Assembly (NCBI GenBank): GCA_016840025.1
Contig: JAEOTF010000013.1
Location: 1-61,914 of the forward strand
Reading direction: 5' to 3'
DNA length: 61,914 nt
From: Candidatus Hodarchaeota archaeon
Lineage (GTDB): Archaea > Asgardarchaeota > Heimdallarchaeia > Hodarchaeales > YT1-039
Part shown: piece after piece, positions 41,650 to 50,522 of the stretch
Position numbering within the stretch: position 1 is the stretch's first letter
Layout: every line of letters starts with the position of its first letter
Program-made: the position numbers and the translations under genes
The notes under the pieces: generated by a model
What the model was told of the DNA's origin: nothing
What the model saw: only the letters and a program-made list of their open reading frames with translations
Database searches by the model: none

Positions 41650-43545
41650 TTGCACGGTTGGCATGGTAAAATACTCCACCTAGATCTAAGCAAAGAAACC
41701 TTTAAGGTTCAAGAATTTGACGAGGAATTTGCTCGAAAGTGGATAGGAGGAAACGGATTCGGGGCTTATTTTCTTTTTCATAGTAATCCCAAGGTCGACC
41801 CCTTTTCACCCGACAGTTCATTATTCATAGGTGCTGGTCCTCTTTCGGGAAGTTTTTGGCCTCAAACCGGGCGTTACCATGTCTGTGGTCGATCTCCATT
41901 AACAGGGTGGTGGGGTGAAGCGAATTCTGGTGGTTTTTTTGCTGCAGAAATGAAATACGCAGGCTATGATGCGTTTTTGGTCGAAGGAACGGCAAAAGAA
42001 TCACTTTATATGCACATAGAAAATGATAAGTGCGAATTATTGGATGCCTCACCGATTTGGGGCAAGAATGTCTCCGATGTGGAAGATTGGCTCCAAGAAC
42101 AACACGGGCGTGATACCCAATCCATATATATTGGTCGAGCGGGAGAGAAACTTGTAAGATTCTCGGCAATTATGCATACACGACATCGTGCAGCTGCCCG
42201 TACGGGCTTGGGAGCTTTAATGGGTTCAAAGAAACTAAAAGCCATCTGTGTCCGAGGTACACAAGATCTACCTATACATGATCCACAACGACTTAAAAAA
42301 TTAGCTGCTGACGCTTCCCAACGCCACTTAGCCCATCCATTCGCCGAAGCACACAAGAAAATGGGAACCAGTGTTTTAGTCAATGCAATGAGTGAAATTG
42401 GTCGTTTTCCCACAAGAAACTTTCAATCAGGTGTCTTTGAACATGCAGATGATATCTCAGGAGAAGCTATGAGAGAAAAATACTGGGTGGCGAATCAAGC
42501 CTGTTTTAACTGTCCTTATTCTTGTAAGAAAGCCACTAAGGTTCCAGAAGGAGAATATGCCTGTGAGACGGAAGGCCCCGAATATGAAACTTTAAATTCA
42601 TTTGGTGCCCGATTAGGAAATCGAAACCTTGCCTCTATCCTATATCTTAACGAAATAGCAAACGAAGCAGGAATTGACACTATCTCATGCGGTGGTGTCA
42701 TTGCCTATGCAATAGAAGCCCAACTAAACGGTCATTCCCTTCCCGAATTACCCGAGGTTGGTTGGGGGGATGTAGAAAGTATTGTCCAACTTGTTAAAGA
42801 TATTATTGAACGAAAAGGCATTGGTGATACGCTAGCCGAGGGGATTAAAGGATACTCCGCATTTTTAGGATCAAAAGCTCAACGTTATGTAATGGCTATT
42901 AAGGGAATGGATATACCTGCTCAAGATGGAAGAGCACAAAAATCAATGGGCCTTGCACATGTAACCGCTAACCGAGGAGCGGATCATCTTACAGCATTTG
43001 AAGTACTTTCTGAAACTGGTTTTATTGAAGGCATCATTGATAGATTTGGCAAAGTGTATGATATACCCTTAGAAGAACAAGAAAAGTATCTTGCAGATCG
43101 GTTGAGTCCAAAATACAAAGCATTGATGGTTCGAGATGGTGAAGATTTCTGTGCAGTTCTTGATTCTTTAATCGCATGCAAATTTGGAGGAATATTTCCG
43201 CCGGTCAATTATTTTGAAGAGACTGCCGCAGCACTATCCGCAGCAACGGGCTTGGGCTTTACAGAAGCCGAGTTACGTTGTACTGGTGCTCGCATCTTCA
43301 CTACTGAACGAGCATTCAATTTATTATTAGGAATGAATCCTGCCATACATGAACGACTACCCAAGAGGATGACTGAGCAACCAGCCCCAGACGGTCCGAA
43401 TAAAGGTCATGTTGTTGAGTTAGATTACATGCTTCGCGAATATTACGAACTTCGTGGCTGGACAAGTGAAGGTGATGTACCTCAATCTGTTTTTGATGAT
43501 CTTAAAATTGCAGATATTGGAAAAGCAATTGCGCAGGAGAAATAA
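41650..43545 (+). CDS. aor: Aldehyde ferredoxin oxidoreductase (tungsten/molybdenum)
   Basis: The 631-residue protein matches the AOR family along its length: N-terminal GWHGKILHLDLSKETFKV, then GGNGFGAYFLF, the GAGPLSGSFWPQTGRYHV segment and SGGFFAAEMKYAGYDAFLV. The 4Fe-4S cysteines are in CFNCPYSCKKA, with a fourth in SLIACKFGG. It oxidises aldehydes to acids with ferredoxin as acceptor, using a bis-pterin W or Mo centre. GGAGGC precedes a TTG start. A MoaD/ThiS-like gene follows two bases after its stop, as in many AOR operons. Confidence 0.9.
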   Translation: MHGWHGKILHLDLSKETFKVQEFDEEFARKWIGGNGFGAYFLFHSNPKVDPFSPDSSLFIGAGPLSGSFWPQTGRYHVCGRSPLTGWWGEANSGGFFAAEMKYAGYDAFLVEGTAKESLYMHIENDKCELLDASPIWGKNVSDVEDWLQEQHGRDTQSIYIGRAGEKLVRFSAIMHTRHRAAARTGLGALMGSKKLKAICVRGTQDLPIHDPQRLKKLAADASQRHLAHPFAEAHKKMGTSVLVNAMSEIGRFPTRNFQSGVFEHADDISGEAMREKYWVANQACFNCPYSCKKATKVPEGEYACETEGPEYETLNSFGARLGNRNLASILYLNEIANEAGIDTISCGGVIAYAIEAQLNGHSLPELPEVGWGDVESIVQLVKDIIERKGIGDTLAEGIKGYSAFLGSKAQRYVMAIKGMDIPAQDGRAQKSMGLAHVTANRGADHLTAFEVLSETGFIEGIIDRFGKVYDIPLEEQEKYLADRLSPKYKALMVRDGEDFCAVLDSLIACKFGGIFPPVNYFEETAAALSAATGLGFTEAELRCTGARIFTTERAFNLLLGMNPAIHERLPKRMTEQPAPDGPNKGHVVELDYMLREYYELRGWTSEGDVPQSVFDDLKIADIGKAIAQEK

Positions 43546-43547
43546 CC

Positions 43548-43820
43548 TTGAAGATCATCCTTCGTTTTTTTGCGACTTTCCGTTTACAAGTAGGTGAAAA
43601 AGAAAAACATATTCAACTGCCAGAGAGGTCTACAGTTCGAGATGCGTTAGAAAAAGCACAAGAATTCTTAAAAGATGACCTCGACCCCAAACTCCATAAA
43701 GTCTTGATAAACGGTAGGAACATTGAATGGCTTAGTGGATTAGAGACTCAGCTTTCAGATGCAGACGTTGTCGCTATTATTCCGCCAGTTTTCGGCGGTA
43801 AGGAACAAAGATACTTCTAA
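43548..43820 (+). CDS. MoaD/ThiS-like protein with extended C-terminus
   Basis: The 90-residue beta-grasp protein (RFFATFRLQVGEKEKHIQLP, then VRDALEKAQ, HKVLINGRNIEWLSGL, LSDADVVAIIPPVFGG) is a sulfur-carrier for molybdopterin or tungstopterin. Instead of ending in Gly-Gly it continues with six residues, KEQRYF. Activation would therefore require cutting after GG. The start is TTG two bases after the AOR stop; GGAG is in the AOR end. Its stop overlaps the convergent DUF35 stop by four bases. Confidence 0.8.
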   Translation: MKIILRFFATFRLQVGEKEKHIQLPERSTVRDALEKAQEFLKDDLDPKLHKVLINGRNIEWLSGLETQLSDADVVAIIPPVFGGKEQRYF

Positions 43821-44158
43821 GCAAACTGAAAAGCGTGGATTTTTTGATTATTAATCGTACGAACCAGTCCCCAGACTGGACGTAACTTCATACCGATTTT
43901 AGGATCTTCAGCAAGAATTTGTCCTGTATAACGAACGCCATTTGCGAATTCGACCATTCCTAAAACTAGCGTAGATGCCTCAATTCCAGTAGGTGTAGCC
44001 TTAAGCTTGGTAAAAGTGAGAAGTGTCCCTTCCCCAGTTACTTCTATTTCTTCAAACTCACGCTTTCGGCATCCATGACAAAGGGCATGACGAGGATACT
44101 CAATTTTTCCGCAATTCACACATTTGTAAGCAATTAATTTCTCAGACATCACTAACAT
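43817..44158 (-). CDS. DUF35 zinc-ribbon/OB-fold protein
   Basis: The 113-residue protein has an N-terminal rubredoxin-like zinc ribbon (CVNCGKIEYPRHALCHGC) and an OB fold (GTLLTFTKLKATPTGIEASTLVLGMVEFANGVRYTGQIL). DUF35 proteins form complexes with thiolase-like enzymes. Its start overlaps the thiolase-like gene's end by seven bases, as usual for the pair. In the steroid system (ChsH2-Ltp2) such a pair makes an aldolase; in mevalonate-type systems it is a channel between thiolase and HMG-CoA synthase. Confidence 0.85.
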   Translation of the reverse strand: MLVMSEKLIAYKCVNCGKIEYPRHALCHGCRKREFEEIEVTGEGTLLTFTKLKATPTGIEASTLVLGMVEFANGVRYTGQILAEDPKIGMKLRPVWGLVRTINNQKIHAFQFA

Positions 44159-45363
44159 CTCTCAAAAATATGTGTAACTACATTGTTCCCAAAGCCACCG
44201 AAGTTGATCGAATAAGCTGTCTCTGCACCAGCCACCTGGCGTTTATCTGCTTCCCCTCGCAACTGCCAAACTATTTCCACTGCTTGAGCAACTCCTGTGG
44301 CACCAACAGGATGTCCACGTGCTTTAAGGCCACCAGAGGGATTAATAGGAAATTTTCCTCCAATCTCTGTCTGTCCTTCCCTAACCGCGAGATGGGCTTT
44401 ACCTTTTTCAAAAAATCCCGAGTCTTCACTCTGGGCGAGTTCTAAAATCGTAAACGCGTCATGGAGTTCGGCGAAATGAATATCTGAGCGTTTTTTCTTT
44501 GCCATCTGAAAAACTTGGTCCGCTGCATGACGAACTGCACTTAAAATAGTTGGATCAGGTCGTTCATGAACTGCATGAGTATCGGTGCCTTGCCCTGAAG
44601 CAATGATCTTCACGGGAGTATCGGTAAACTCCTTTGCTTTATCCAAAGAGCACAGGACTACAGATGCGGCCCCATCAGACACGGGACACATATCATAAAG
44701 TCGTAAGGGATCAGCAATCATCGGATTATTAATACGAGCTTCACGGGAGAGCATTATGCCTTCAAGTGTAATTGGTTGGTGGAGGTGAGCCCATGGATTA
44801 TTCATTGCATTATGATGATTTTTAACTGCGATACGTGCTAAATCTTCTGCGGTAACTCCATACTTGTACATATAAAGCCGTGCAAGCATTGCACCTAATG
44901 AAGGAAGTGTTACCCCATGAATATACTCTGCATCATGTTGACTCATCATGGCAACAAAATCAGTGACTACTGGACCCGGCGCTACCCTCATTTTCTCTCC
45001 ACCTGTAATGAGAATAGTATCGACTAATCCAGATGCTATCATCATGAAACCTGTACGAATAGCAGATCCCCCTGACGCTGGACCGTTTTCAATTGCTTGT
45101 GCTCCTGCAGGAAACAAGCTTATTTGATCGACTAATCCACTTGCAATAGCAGTCTGTCGGTTAATGGCTCCCGCTCCCATATTGGCAACAAGAACCATAT
45201 CGAAATCTTTTTCGGACGCTCCTGCGTCATCGATCGCCCTTAAAGATGCTTCTGAGAGCATTTCCATAAGAGTACCATGGTAACGGCCAAATTTAGTCAT
45301 GCCTACGCCGACGATTGCTACATCCTGCAAGAATTGATCACCATCGGGGAATTGTAATATCAT
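44152..45363 (-). CDS. Thiolase-like / lipid-transfer protein lacking the usual Cys nucleophile
   Basis: The 403-residue protein has the thiolase fold of the SCP-x/Ltp group: IVGVGMTKFGRYHG, ENGPASGGSAIRTGFMMIASG, DPLRLYDMCPVSDGAASVVL, and NPSGGLKARGHPVGATGVAQAVEI. The GHPVGATG His is kept. At the place of the nucleophilic Cys (xACASG in relatives) the sequence reads NGPASG, and the last conserved Cys motif is replaced by NFGGFG. It may therefore be an aldolase or non-decarboxylating variant with its DUF35 partner (inference). It is operonic with both neighbours. Confidence 0.8.
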   Translation of the reverse strand: MILQFPDGDQFLQDVAIVGVGMTKFGRYHGTLMEMLSEASLRAIDDAGASEKDFDMVLVANMGAGAINRQTAIASGLVDQISLFPAGAQAIENGPASGGSAIRTGFMMIASGLVDTILITGGEKMRVAPGPVVTDFVAMMSQHDAEYIHGVTLPSLGAMLARLYMYKYGVTAEDLARIAVKNHHNAMNNPWAHLHQPITLEGIMLSREARINNPMIADPLRLYDMCPVSDGAASVVLCSLDKAKEFTDTPVKIIASGQGTDTHAVHERPDPTILSAVRHAADQVFQMAKKKRSDIHFAELHDAFTILELAQSEDSGFFEKGKAHLAVREGQTEIGGKFPINPSGGLKARGHPVGATGVAQAVEIVWQLRGEADKRQVAGAETAYSINFGGFGNNVVTHIFERC

Positions 45364-46039
45364 CTAGTGTCAATTTTCCACGAGTAATTTGATCTACCAC
45401 GTCTTTCGGTGCACGTAGAGGATAGGAGCTTTTTAGAACATCTTCAGGTACCGGGCGTTCCCCAAAGACACGTTCGGGAAGAACAAATTCCTCAAAATTC
45501 TTACGAGTTAGTACCCAACTCGGCACTCCTCCATGTTCATGAGGTACTTCCGCCTTTTCTTCAAGTCGTAATTCTTCCATCCAACGTTTAAAACCGATAG
45601 GACTCTCTGCAACAATGAGTACTTCTTCACTTCCTAAACGGAAATGATGTTCCATTTTAGCAGCAAAAAGATGAGCTCCAGCTCGTAAACCACGTTTAAA
45701 GGCCATTGTATGCAAAGACATGCCTATGGTAGGGCTGTATTGACGACTGTTGACTAAACCTACTAACTCCCCATTAACTACTCCTACTAATACGAATTGT
45801 TCAACTGTTCGATCCTTTAAAATAGCTAGGATCTCTGCGTAGGTTCGAACACCAACAAGATCGTAATAATCAAAATCTACCCGAATAAGGGGGTAAATAA
45901 CATCTAAGAGAAGCGGAAGTTCTTCACGTTCCGCTTGTCGGACAACCATCTTGTCGCCGGTGACCAGAGTAATATATTTTGGTGGATAAGGTTCTAATTC
46001 TCTTTGTGGGGGGGAAAGGACATCTTCTGTTTCAGACAT
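45338..46039 (-). CDS. GNAT-like acyltransferase in the thiolase operon
   Basis: The 233-residue protein has a GNAT-like core: KMVVRQAEREELPLLLDVIYPLI, FVLVGVVNGELVGLVNSRQYSP, and HTMAFKRGLRAGAHLFAAKMEHHF followed by VLIVAESPIGFKRWME. The fold seems right although the acetyl-CoA loop is not the canonical Q/RxxGxG/A. It overlaps the thiolase-like gene by 26 bases and is read first in the operon. It probably acts on an acyl-CoA product of the same pathway (inference). Confidence 0.55.
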   Translation of the reverse strand: MSETEDVLSPPQRELEPYPPKYITLVTGDKMVVRQAEREELPLLLDVIYPLIRVDFDYYDLVGVRTYAEILAILKDRTVEQFVLVGVVNGELVGLVNSRQYSPTIGMSLHTMAFKRGLRAGAHLFAAKMEHHFRLGSEEVLIVAESPIGFKRWMEELRLEEKAEVPHEHGGVPSWVLTRKNFEEFVLPERVFGERPVPEDVLKSSYPLRAPKDVVDQITRGKLTLDDITIPRW

Positions 46040-46158
46040 GGCAATTACCTCCTATTCAATTCTATAATAGATAGCAATTAACTCTTACTCTTAGTTTCAA
46101 AAATTTAATAATCGTGCTGAATTAGCTAATGAAGTTCCTGTTATTGTTACTTGCCAAG

Positions 46159-46890
46159 TCAGCTTGAGACTGATTTAGCAGTTAATGAAAAATCAACATT
46201 TTCTTGCTTTTTTTCGGATTTTCTTGCGCTTTTTTCTGTATCCCTTGAAAGAAGTGCCTTTCCTACAATAACTACCCAAATTATCATAATCAAAATGTGT
46301 TCTGGACTATACCACAGTGCTTGGTAGACTTTTCGCTTCGGATCAGAAGGTGGAAGGTTGAAGAGGTATGAAAGGCGTCCTTGTTCAAATGTGAGCGCCC
46401 TGACTCTTATTTCATATTCTATTATGCGAAATGGGAAGATAAGAAGCCAAGGTTGAGGTAGGATAATTAAATAAGTATCTACTTCATACATCGTGGAGTC
46501 TAATGGATAAAAAAGTCCAATTGCGCCACCATATCCAATATCTAGGAGAATGTGAAAGAAATAGAACAGTCCCGCTAAATAGAGACAACGACTCCATACA
46601 TCAAAGTCCTTTCCATGATAAGTGTAACGAAAGTATCCATACAATAGACCAGCATTGAATAAAAACAAAGGAATTAGAAGAGAGTGACTTCCTGTACGAT
46701 GCATCAAAAAGATGCTATCAAAGTCAGGTAGAAGTGCTACAAAGTTAAGCAAGAGAAAAAGCACTTTTCGACGCGGTCCCGATTGAAAAAAGAATTTTCT
46801 GTTGTTTTCTCCCATGATGCCCCATATTAACACTCCTTCAAGCGCCCAATGTGTTGATGCAAGCGACATGAGATACTTGTTAGATTTCAC
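46159..46890 (-). CDS. YdjM/LexA-binding-like membrane metal-dependent hydrolase
   Basis: The 243-residue integral membrane protein has the PF04307 (YdjM-like) set of residues: THWALEGVLI, LLPDFDSIF, MHRTGSHSLLIPL and FFHILLDIGYGG, a histidine/aspartate arrangement seen in this putative membrane hydrolase group. About five membrane spans are present, with a charged C-terminal tail. Its start overlaps the end of the flavin-reductase-like gene by four bases, so the two are one transcript. Confidence 0.7.
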   Translation of the reverse strand: MKSNKYLMSLASTHWALEGVLIWGIMGENNRKFFFQSGPRRKVLFLLLNFVALLPDFDSIFLMHRTGSHSLLIPLFLFNAGLLYGYFRYTYHGKDFDVWSRCLYLAGLFYFFHILLDIGYGGAIGLFYPLDSTMYEVDTYLIILPQPWLLIFPFRIIEYEIRVRALTFEQGRLSYLFNLPPSDPKRKVYQALWYSPEHILIMIIWVVIVGKALLSRDTEKSARKSEKKQENVDFSLTAKSVSS

Positions 46891-47465
46891 TGAGATAAAG
46901 GTTTTCTACTAGGGACATGTTTTTCAATTATATTTCCAATCGAACGATACTCTCCAGCCCAAAAAGCTATGGCTTGAGACCGATCATAGTCTTCTCGTAC
47001 ATAAGCCGCAACTATTTTACCAACAAACCAGACATGTGTGCCATCAAGATCGAGCGTATGTACAATCTCACATTCTAGACTAACTGGGCATTCTTCAACG
47101 AGGAAGGAAGAAATCTGTTTAGCTTTGCAGGGGGTTAACTTTGTAGCCTCGAATTTATTAACCTCTCTTCCTGATTTCGATCCACAGAACTTCACTTCCT
47201 CGAGAAGCTTTGGAGTTGGGATATTAATTGAAAAATCCCCTGTTTTTTTTATAAGTTCAAAGGAATATCTATTTGGTACAATCCCAATCATTATCATAGG
47301 TGATCTACCAAATGAAAAGAAGCTAACAGCTGCAACAGTGAGAATATTATCTTTTACACACACTAAAACGACTGGAAATCCTGGGAATGCCATAAGTCCT
47401 TCTATTTCTGAAACTTCTAATTTATTTGGATTAATCCCTTGTTTCGCATTAGAATTTTGAGCCAT
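46887..47465 (-). CDS. Flavin-reductase-like (flavoredoxin) FMN-binding protein
   Basis: The 192-residue split-barrel protein has the flavin reductase-like motifs: FPGFPVVLVCVKDNILTVAAVSFFSFGRSPMIMIGIVPNRYSFELIKKTGDFSINIP, then KFCGSKSGREVNKFE, and CEIVHTLDLDGTHVWFVGKIV. Such proteins bind FMN and reduce flavin or act as electron carriers. The ATG has no clear ribosome site. It is the first gene of a pair with the YdjM-like protein (four-base overlap). Confidence 0.8.
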   Translation of the reverse strand: MAQNSNAKQGINPNKLEVSEIEGLMAFPGFPVVLVCVKDNILTVAAVSFFSFGRSPMIMIGIVPNRYSFELIKKTGDFSINIPTPKLLEEVKFCGSKSGREVNKFEATKLTPCKAKQISSFLVEECPVSLECEIVHTLDLDGTHVWFVGKIVAAYVREDYDRSQAIAFWAGEYRSIGNIIEKHVPSRKPLSQ

Positions 47466-47767
47466 TGTCCTACTATCACCACAAGTCTATTTTAGAAATT
47501 CAAAAAAAACATTAGAAAGGAAATTTTGGTTAAAGGAACATATGATAATAGATCTTGAATTATTTTTAGATTCGATTTTCTCCTCATCTTTTACCTTTTT
47601 TAGAAACTCTTGCCCCATAAAGAAAAGAACAGTAAATTGGAGTAAGTGCTATTTTGATAAATGTGAAAAATTTAAAATGCTCTATGTTAGATAGAATGAA
47701 GTCCATTTCGAGAAATTAAACGAATAAAAAAGAAGAACCTTCTATCGTTTTTCAGAATTCGACCTTC
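47466..47767 (-). pseudogene. Intergenic stretch with a decayed copy of the 49.5 kb small gene
   Basis: On the minus strand, 47576-47618 reads MGQEFLKKVKDEEKI, nearly the same as the end of the small Cys-rich protein at 49.5 kb (HGQEFLEKLKEEGKI), with matching DNA. The reading continues to a stop at 47486 without likeness, and no matching N-terminal part was found. The rest of the stretch is AT-rich with no other structure seen. Confidence 0.5.
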
Positions 47768-49348
47768 ATGTACTCAGCAAATAGGAATTATTTTGTTATG
47801 AATAACCAAATTAAGAAGAAAAAAAGGTATGAACAAATATTTTTAGAAAATTTAGCAGTTTTTAAAGATCCTCTGCTCGTTTTAGCCTTATTTGTCTTTA
47901 TTCTATTGTTTTTATTTGCTATTTGTCGCTTGCTGTTTTATAATGTGCATGAAGATGAGGCATATTACATATATATAGTAGTTGCGAAGATCGAAGGTGA
48001 AGTGCTTTACAAAGATTTAATGATACAACAACCGCCACTGGTATTCGAATTAGGCACTATTATTTATACTTTTTTTCCCAGTTACATAATTTTAAGATTT
48101 TTTACCTTTTTTGCAGGAGTACTCACTATTTTTTTTCTATTTAAACTTTTAGATGGCGTTGTTAATTCTACTAGAGAACGCATCTTTATCTTGATTTTTC
48201 TTTTTTCAAATGAGATATTTATTGAGCGACTTACAACCTTTACCCCTTCCATTTATTGCATCCTTCTATGTATGATTTCTACATGGTTAATCATACATAC
48301 TCCTATACCAAACGAAGAATGGAATAGTATTTTCGGGGGGATTTTATTCATTGTTGCGATAGGGATCAAACAAAGTGCAGCATTATACATAATTTGTTTG
48401 ATCCCTTTGCTTACATTCAAAAAATATCAAAAAAGATTTGTACTGTTTCTATTAGGATCTTTTATTACTTCTTTGTTCTTTTTAGTAATTTATTTTAATA
48501 TACTTGAGGCTGCTTTCAATGATCTAGTATTATTACAATTTGAAAAAGAGAGTAGAACACTAGGATCAAAATTTACAAAATTTTATACAGGATCAGGCTT
48601 TGAACTATTTCTATTCCCTGCTATTATTGGTATTTTGTACCTTTCCAACTTTCTCATCTCTCAGTTCAATTTCAAGGGTAATTTGGCAATTGATAAGCAA
48701 TTAGAGATAATAATTATCCTATTTTCACAGGCAATCGTATATTCAGTACTTTTATTCTTGCTAATCGGTTTCTTACTACCCCATCATTTTATTGGTTTGA
48801 TGCCAATTACCGCAACTTTTGCTGGAATAGGTGCCAATCAACTCCTTGAATTACTTGATTATCGCCCAAAAATAAAATCTAAGAACTTAATGTTATTATA
48901 CATTCATTCAAGAGAAATTATCCTCTTTTTTATAATTATTATCAATTTTACGAGCTTAATGACATTGGAGAGTAATTTTAAGGATTATCCTGTATGGCAA
49001 GCAGAATTAAGAAACAATGAAGCGGTTGTGAACTTCATACATGACAATACTCCGGCTAATTCATACATTTTATCGGATAATGGCTATATTGCAGTACTAG
49101 CAGAGAGAAAAATCCCAAAACGCTTGGGCGATATTTTTAAGGCTACAGTTACATCAGGTATCATAACAACTGAGCAACTAATTGAAGCTGTAGAACAATA
49201 TAACGTATCTGCGGTTGTAATAACCTTTAAGTTTAAGTTTTTACCCGATTTTTCTTATTTTTCATTTTATTTAGTAAATTATTTTACTCATAAACAAGAA
49301 TTTCAAACTGATAGATCAAATAATATTACAGTTTATGGTTTTTTTTAA
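47768..49348 (+). CDS. Polytopic glycosyltransferase (PMT_2/ArnT-like)
   Basis: The 526-residue protein has about 11-12 membrane spans and the conserved luminal loop of this family: VHEDEAYYIYIVVAKIEGEVLYKDLMIQQPPLVF, with paired acidic residues early in the chain. The C-terminal soluble tail is ENNEAVVNFIHDNTPANSYILSDNG. It transfers sugars from polyprenyl-phosphate donors to proteins or lipids outside the membrane. ATG 47768 or 47798 may be the start. Very AT-rich DNA surrounds it. Confidence 0.7.
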   Translation: MYSANRNYFVMNNQIKKKKRYEQIFLENLAVFKDPLLVLALFVFILLFLFAICRLLFYNVHEDEAYYIYIVVAKIEGEVLYKDLMIQQPPLVFELGTIIYTFFPSYIILRFFTFFAGVLTIFFLFKLLDGVVNSTRERIFILIFLFSNEIFIERLTTFTPSIYCILLCMISTWLIIHTPIPNEEWNSIFGGILFIVAIGIKQSAALYIICLIPLLTFKKYQKRFVLFLLGSFITSLFFLVIYFNILEAAFNDLVLLQFEKESRTLGSKFTKFYTGSGFELFLFPAIIGILYLSNFLISQFNFKGNLAIDKQLEIIIILFSQAIVYSVLLFLLIGFLLPHHFIGLMPITATFAGIGANQLLELLDYRPKIKSKNLMLLYIHSREIILFFIIIINFTSLMTLESNFKDYPVWQAELRNNEAVVNFIHDNTPANSYILSDNGYIAVLAERKIPKRLGDIFKATVTSGIITTEQLIEAVEQYNVSAVVITFKFKFLPDFSYFSFYLVNYFTHKQEFQTDRSNNITVYGFF

Positions 49349-49507
49349 AAATAAAGAATATGTTATTAAGAAAATCATATATCACTCTTTTTAGATCCAG
49401 ATTTTTAAAAAGAATTATTAAAATCAATGCAAAATTCAAAAAAAGGGATTAAAAAGGAAATTTCCAGTTGCATAAAAGATGTCAATAGATCATAAATTAA
49501 GCTTAGG

Positions 49508-49663
49508 TTAGATTTTTCCTTCTTCCTTTAATTTTTCTAGAAACTCCTGCCCATGACAGTCTATTATTTGCTTTTCAGAACATTTATCTTTAAATGAATC
49601 TCTAATTTCAGGTTTATCGCATTCACAATCTTCAGTATGTGTTCTTTTGGTTTCATTACCCAT
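49508..49663 (-). CDS. Small Cys-rich protein (51 aa)
   Basis: This 51-residue frame reads MGNETKRTHTEDCECDKPEI, then RDSFKDKCSEKQIIDCHGQEFLEKLKEEGKI. It contains four cysteines (CEC, C and C), possibly a metal site. GGTGAA precedes the ATG. A second, decayed copy of its C-terminal part lies at 47.6 kb, which supports it as a real gene. It faces the HxlR regulator gene and may be controlled by it. The function is unknown. Confidence 0.6.
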   Translation of the reverse strand: MGNETKRTHTEDCECDKPEIRDSFKDKCSEKQIIDCHGQEFLEKLKEEGKI

Positions 49664-49779
49664 AAATATTCACCTTTATGAAATAGATGTATATATAAAC
49701 TAATTTCAGGGGATTTATAAACTAAAAAGTTTCAAATCTTGAAGTAACTTTCATAAGATGAAGTAATAGGAAGATTTCA

Positions 49780-50163
49780 ATGAATGAGTCCAAAGATGAT
49801 GAAAAAACTGATAATACTCTTCAGTGGCATTGTTTACAACATAAAAATAAGGATGCTTGTACCAGTGAATGCTATCTTCAAGACATATTTACGTTGTTTG
49901 GAAAACGGCATACTCTATCGATTTTAAGATTCTTATTGCTTGAAGAAACACTAAGATTTAATGAAATTGCGAAAAAAATAGGAGGAAGTTCTAAAACAAT
50001 TACAGATAGGCTTCGTGAATTGGAAGCATGTGGTTTGATAAGACGAGAGACTTTTAATGAGATTCCAGTCAGAGTAGAATATTCTTTAACAAAACTAGGT
50101 AGAGATTTAGAGGATATTTTGGAAAGAACATCTATTTGGGCAAAAACTTGGTTAAAGAAGTAG
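49780..50163 (+). CDS. HxlR-family transcription regulator
   Basis: The 127-residue winged-helix protein has the HxlR pattern: CYLQDIFTLFGKRHTLSILRFLLLEETLRFNEIAKKIGGSSKTITDRLRELEACGLIRRETFNEIPVRVEYSLTKLGRDL, with a terminal helix of WAKTWLKK. Cys residues near the start (residues 20-30) could sense redox or thiol stress, as in some relatives. It is divergent from the small Cys-rich gene, with 116 bases between, and lies near the PEP carboxylase remnant. Confidence 0.85.
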   Translation: MNESKDDEKTDNTLQWHCLQHKNKDACTSECYLQDIFTLFGKRHTLSILRFLLLEETLRFNEIAKKIGGSSKTITDRLRELEACGLIRRETFNEIPVRVEYSLTKLGRDLEDILERTSIWAKTWLKK

Positions 50164-50170
50164 TTATAAT

Positions 50171-50398
50171 TCATCCAGTATTTTTCATCCCCGCTGCAAT
50201 GCCATTGATTGTTAGAAGTACAATGGATCTATCTGTTAGATCTTTACTTTTCCTGTATCGTTGGAGGGCATGAATCTGAATTAACGTTAAGGGATCCATA
50301 TACTCCGTCCTCGCCTTTATTGCTTTTTGTAAAGACTGGTTTTTCAATTGAACGTGTTTATGCCCAATAATCTCGCGAAAAAGATCAGATGAATGCAA
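50171..50398 (-). pseudogene. ppc: C-terminal remnant of PEP carboxylase
   Basis: The 75-residue frame reads ATEYMDPLTLIQIHALQRYRK-like sequence and ends VLLTINGIAAGMKNTG, the exact C-terminal hallmark of bacterial-type phosphoenolpyruvate carboxylase (TINGIAAGMRNTG). Family proteins are about 900 residues, and no upstream part is found; DNA 5' of 50398 has no family likeness. It is a truncated relic, probably from gene loss. Confidence 0.75.
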
Positions 50399-50522
50399 TA
50401 TTAACCATCCATTTTGGAACTACTGATATTCAGCTTCTTGAATTGCTTTCGGTGGTTTTTAATATATCCTGTCAGAGGGATTTTTAAATTAACCAAGTAG
50501 TATATAATTGAGGGGATATTTG

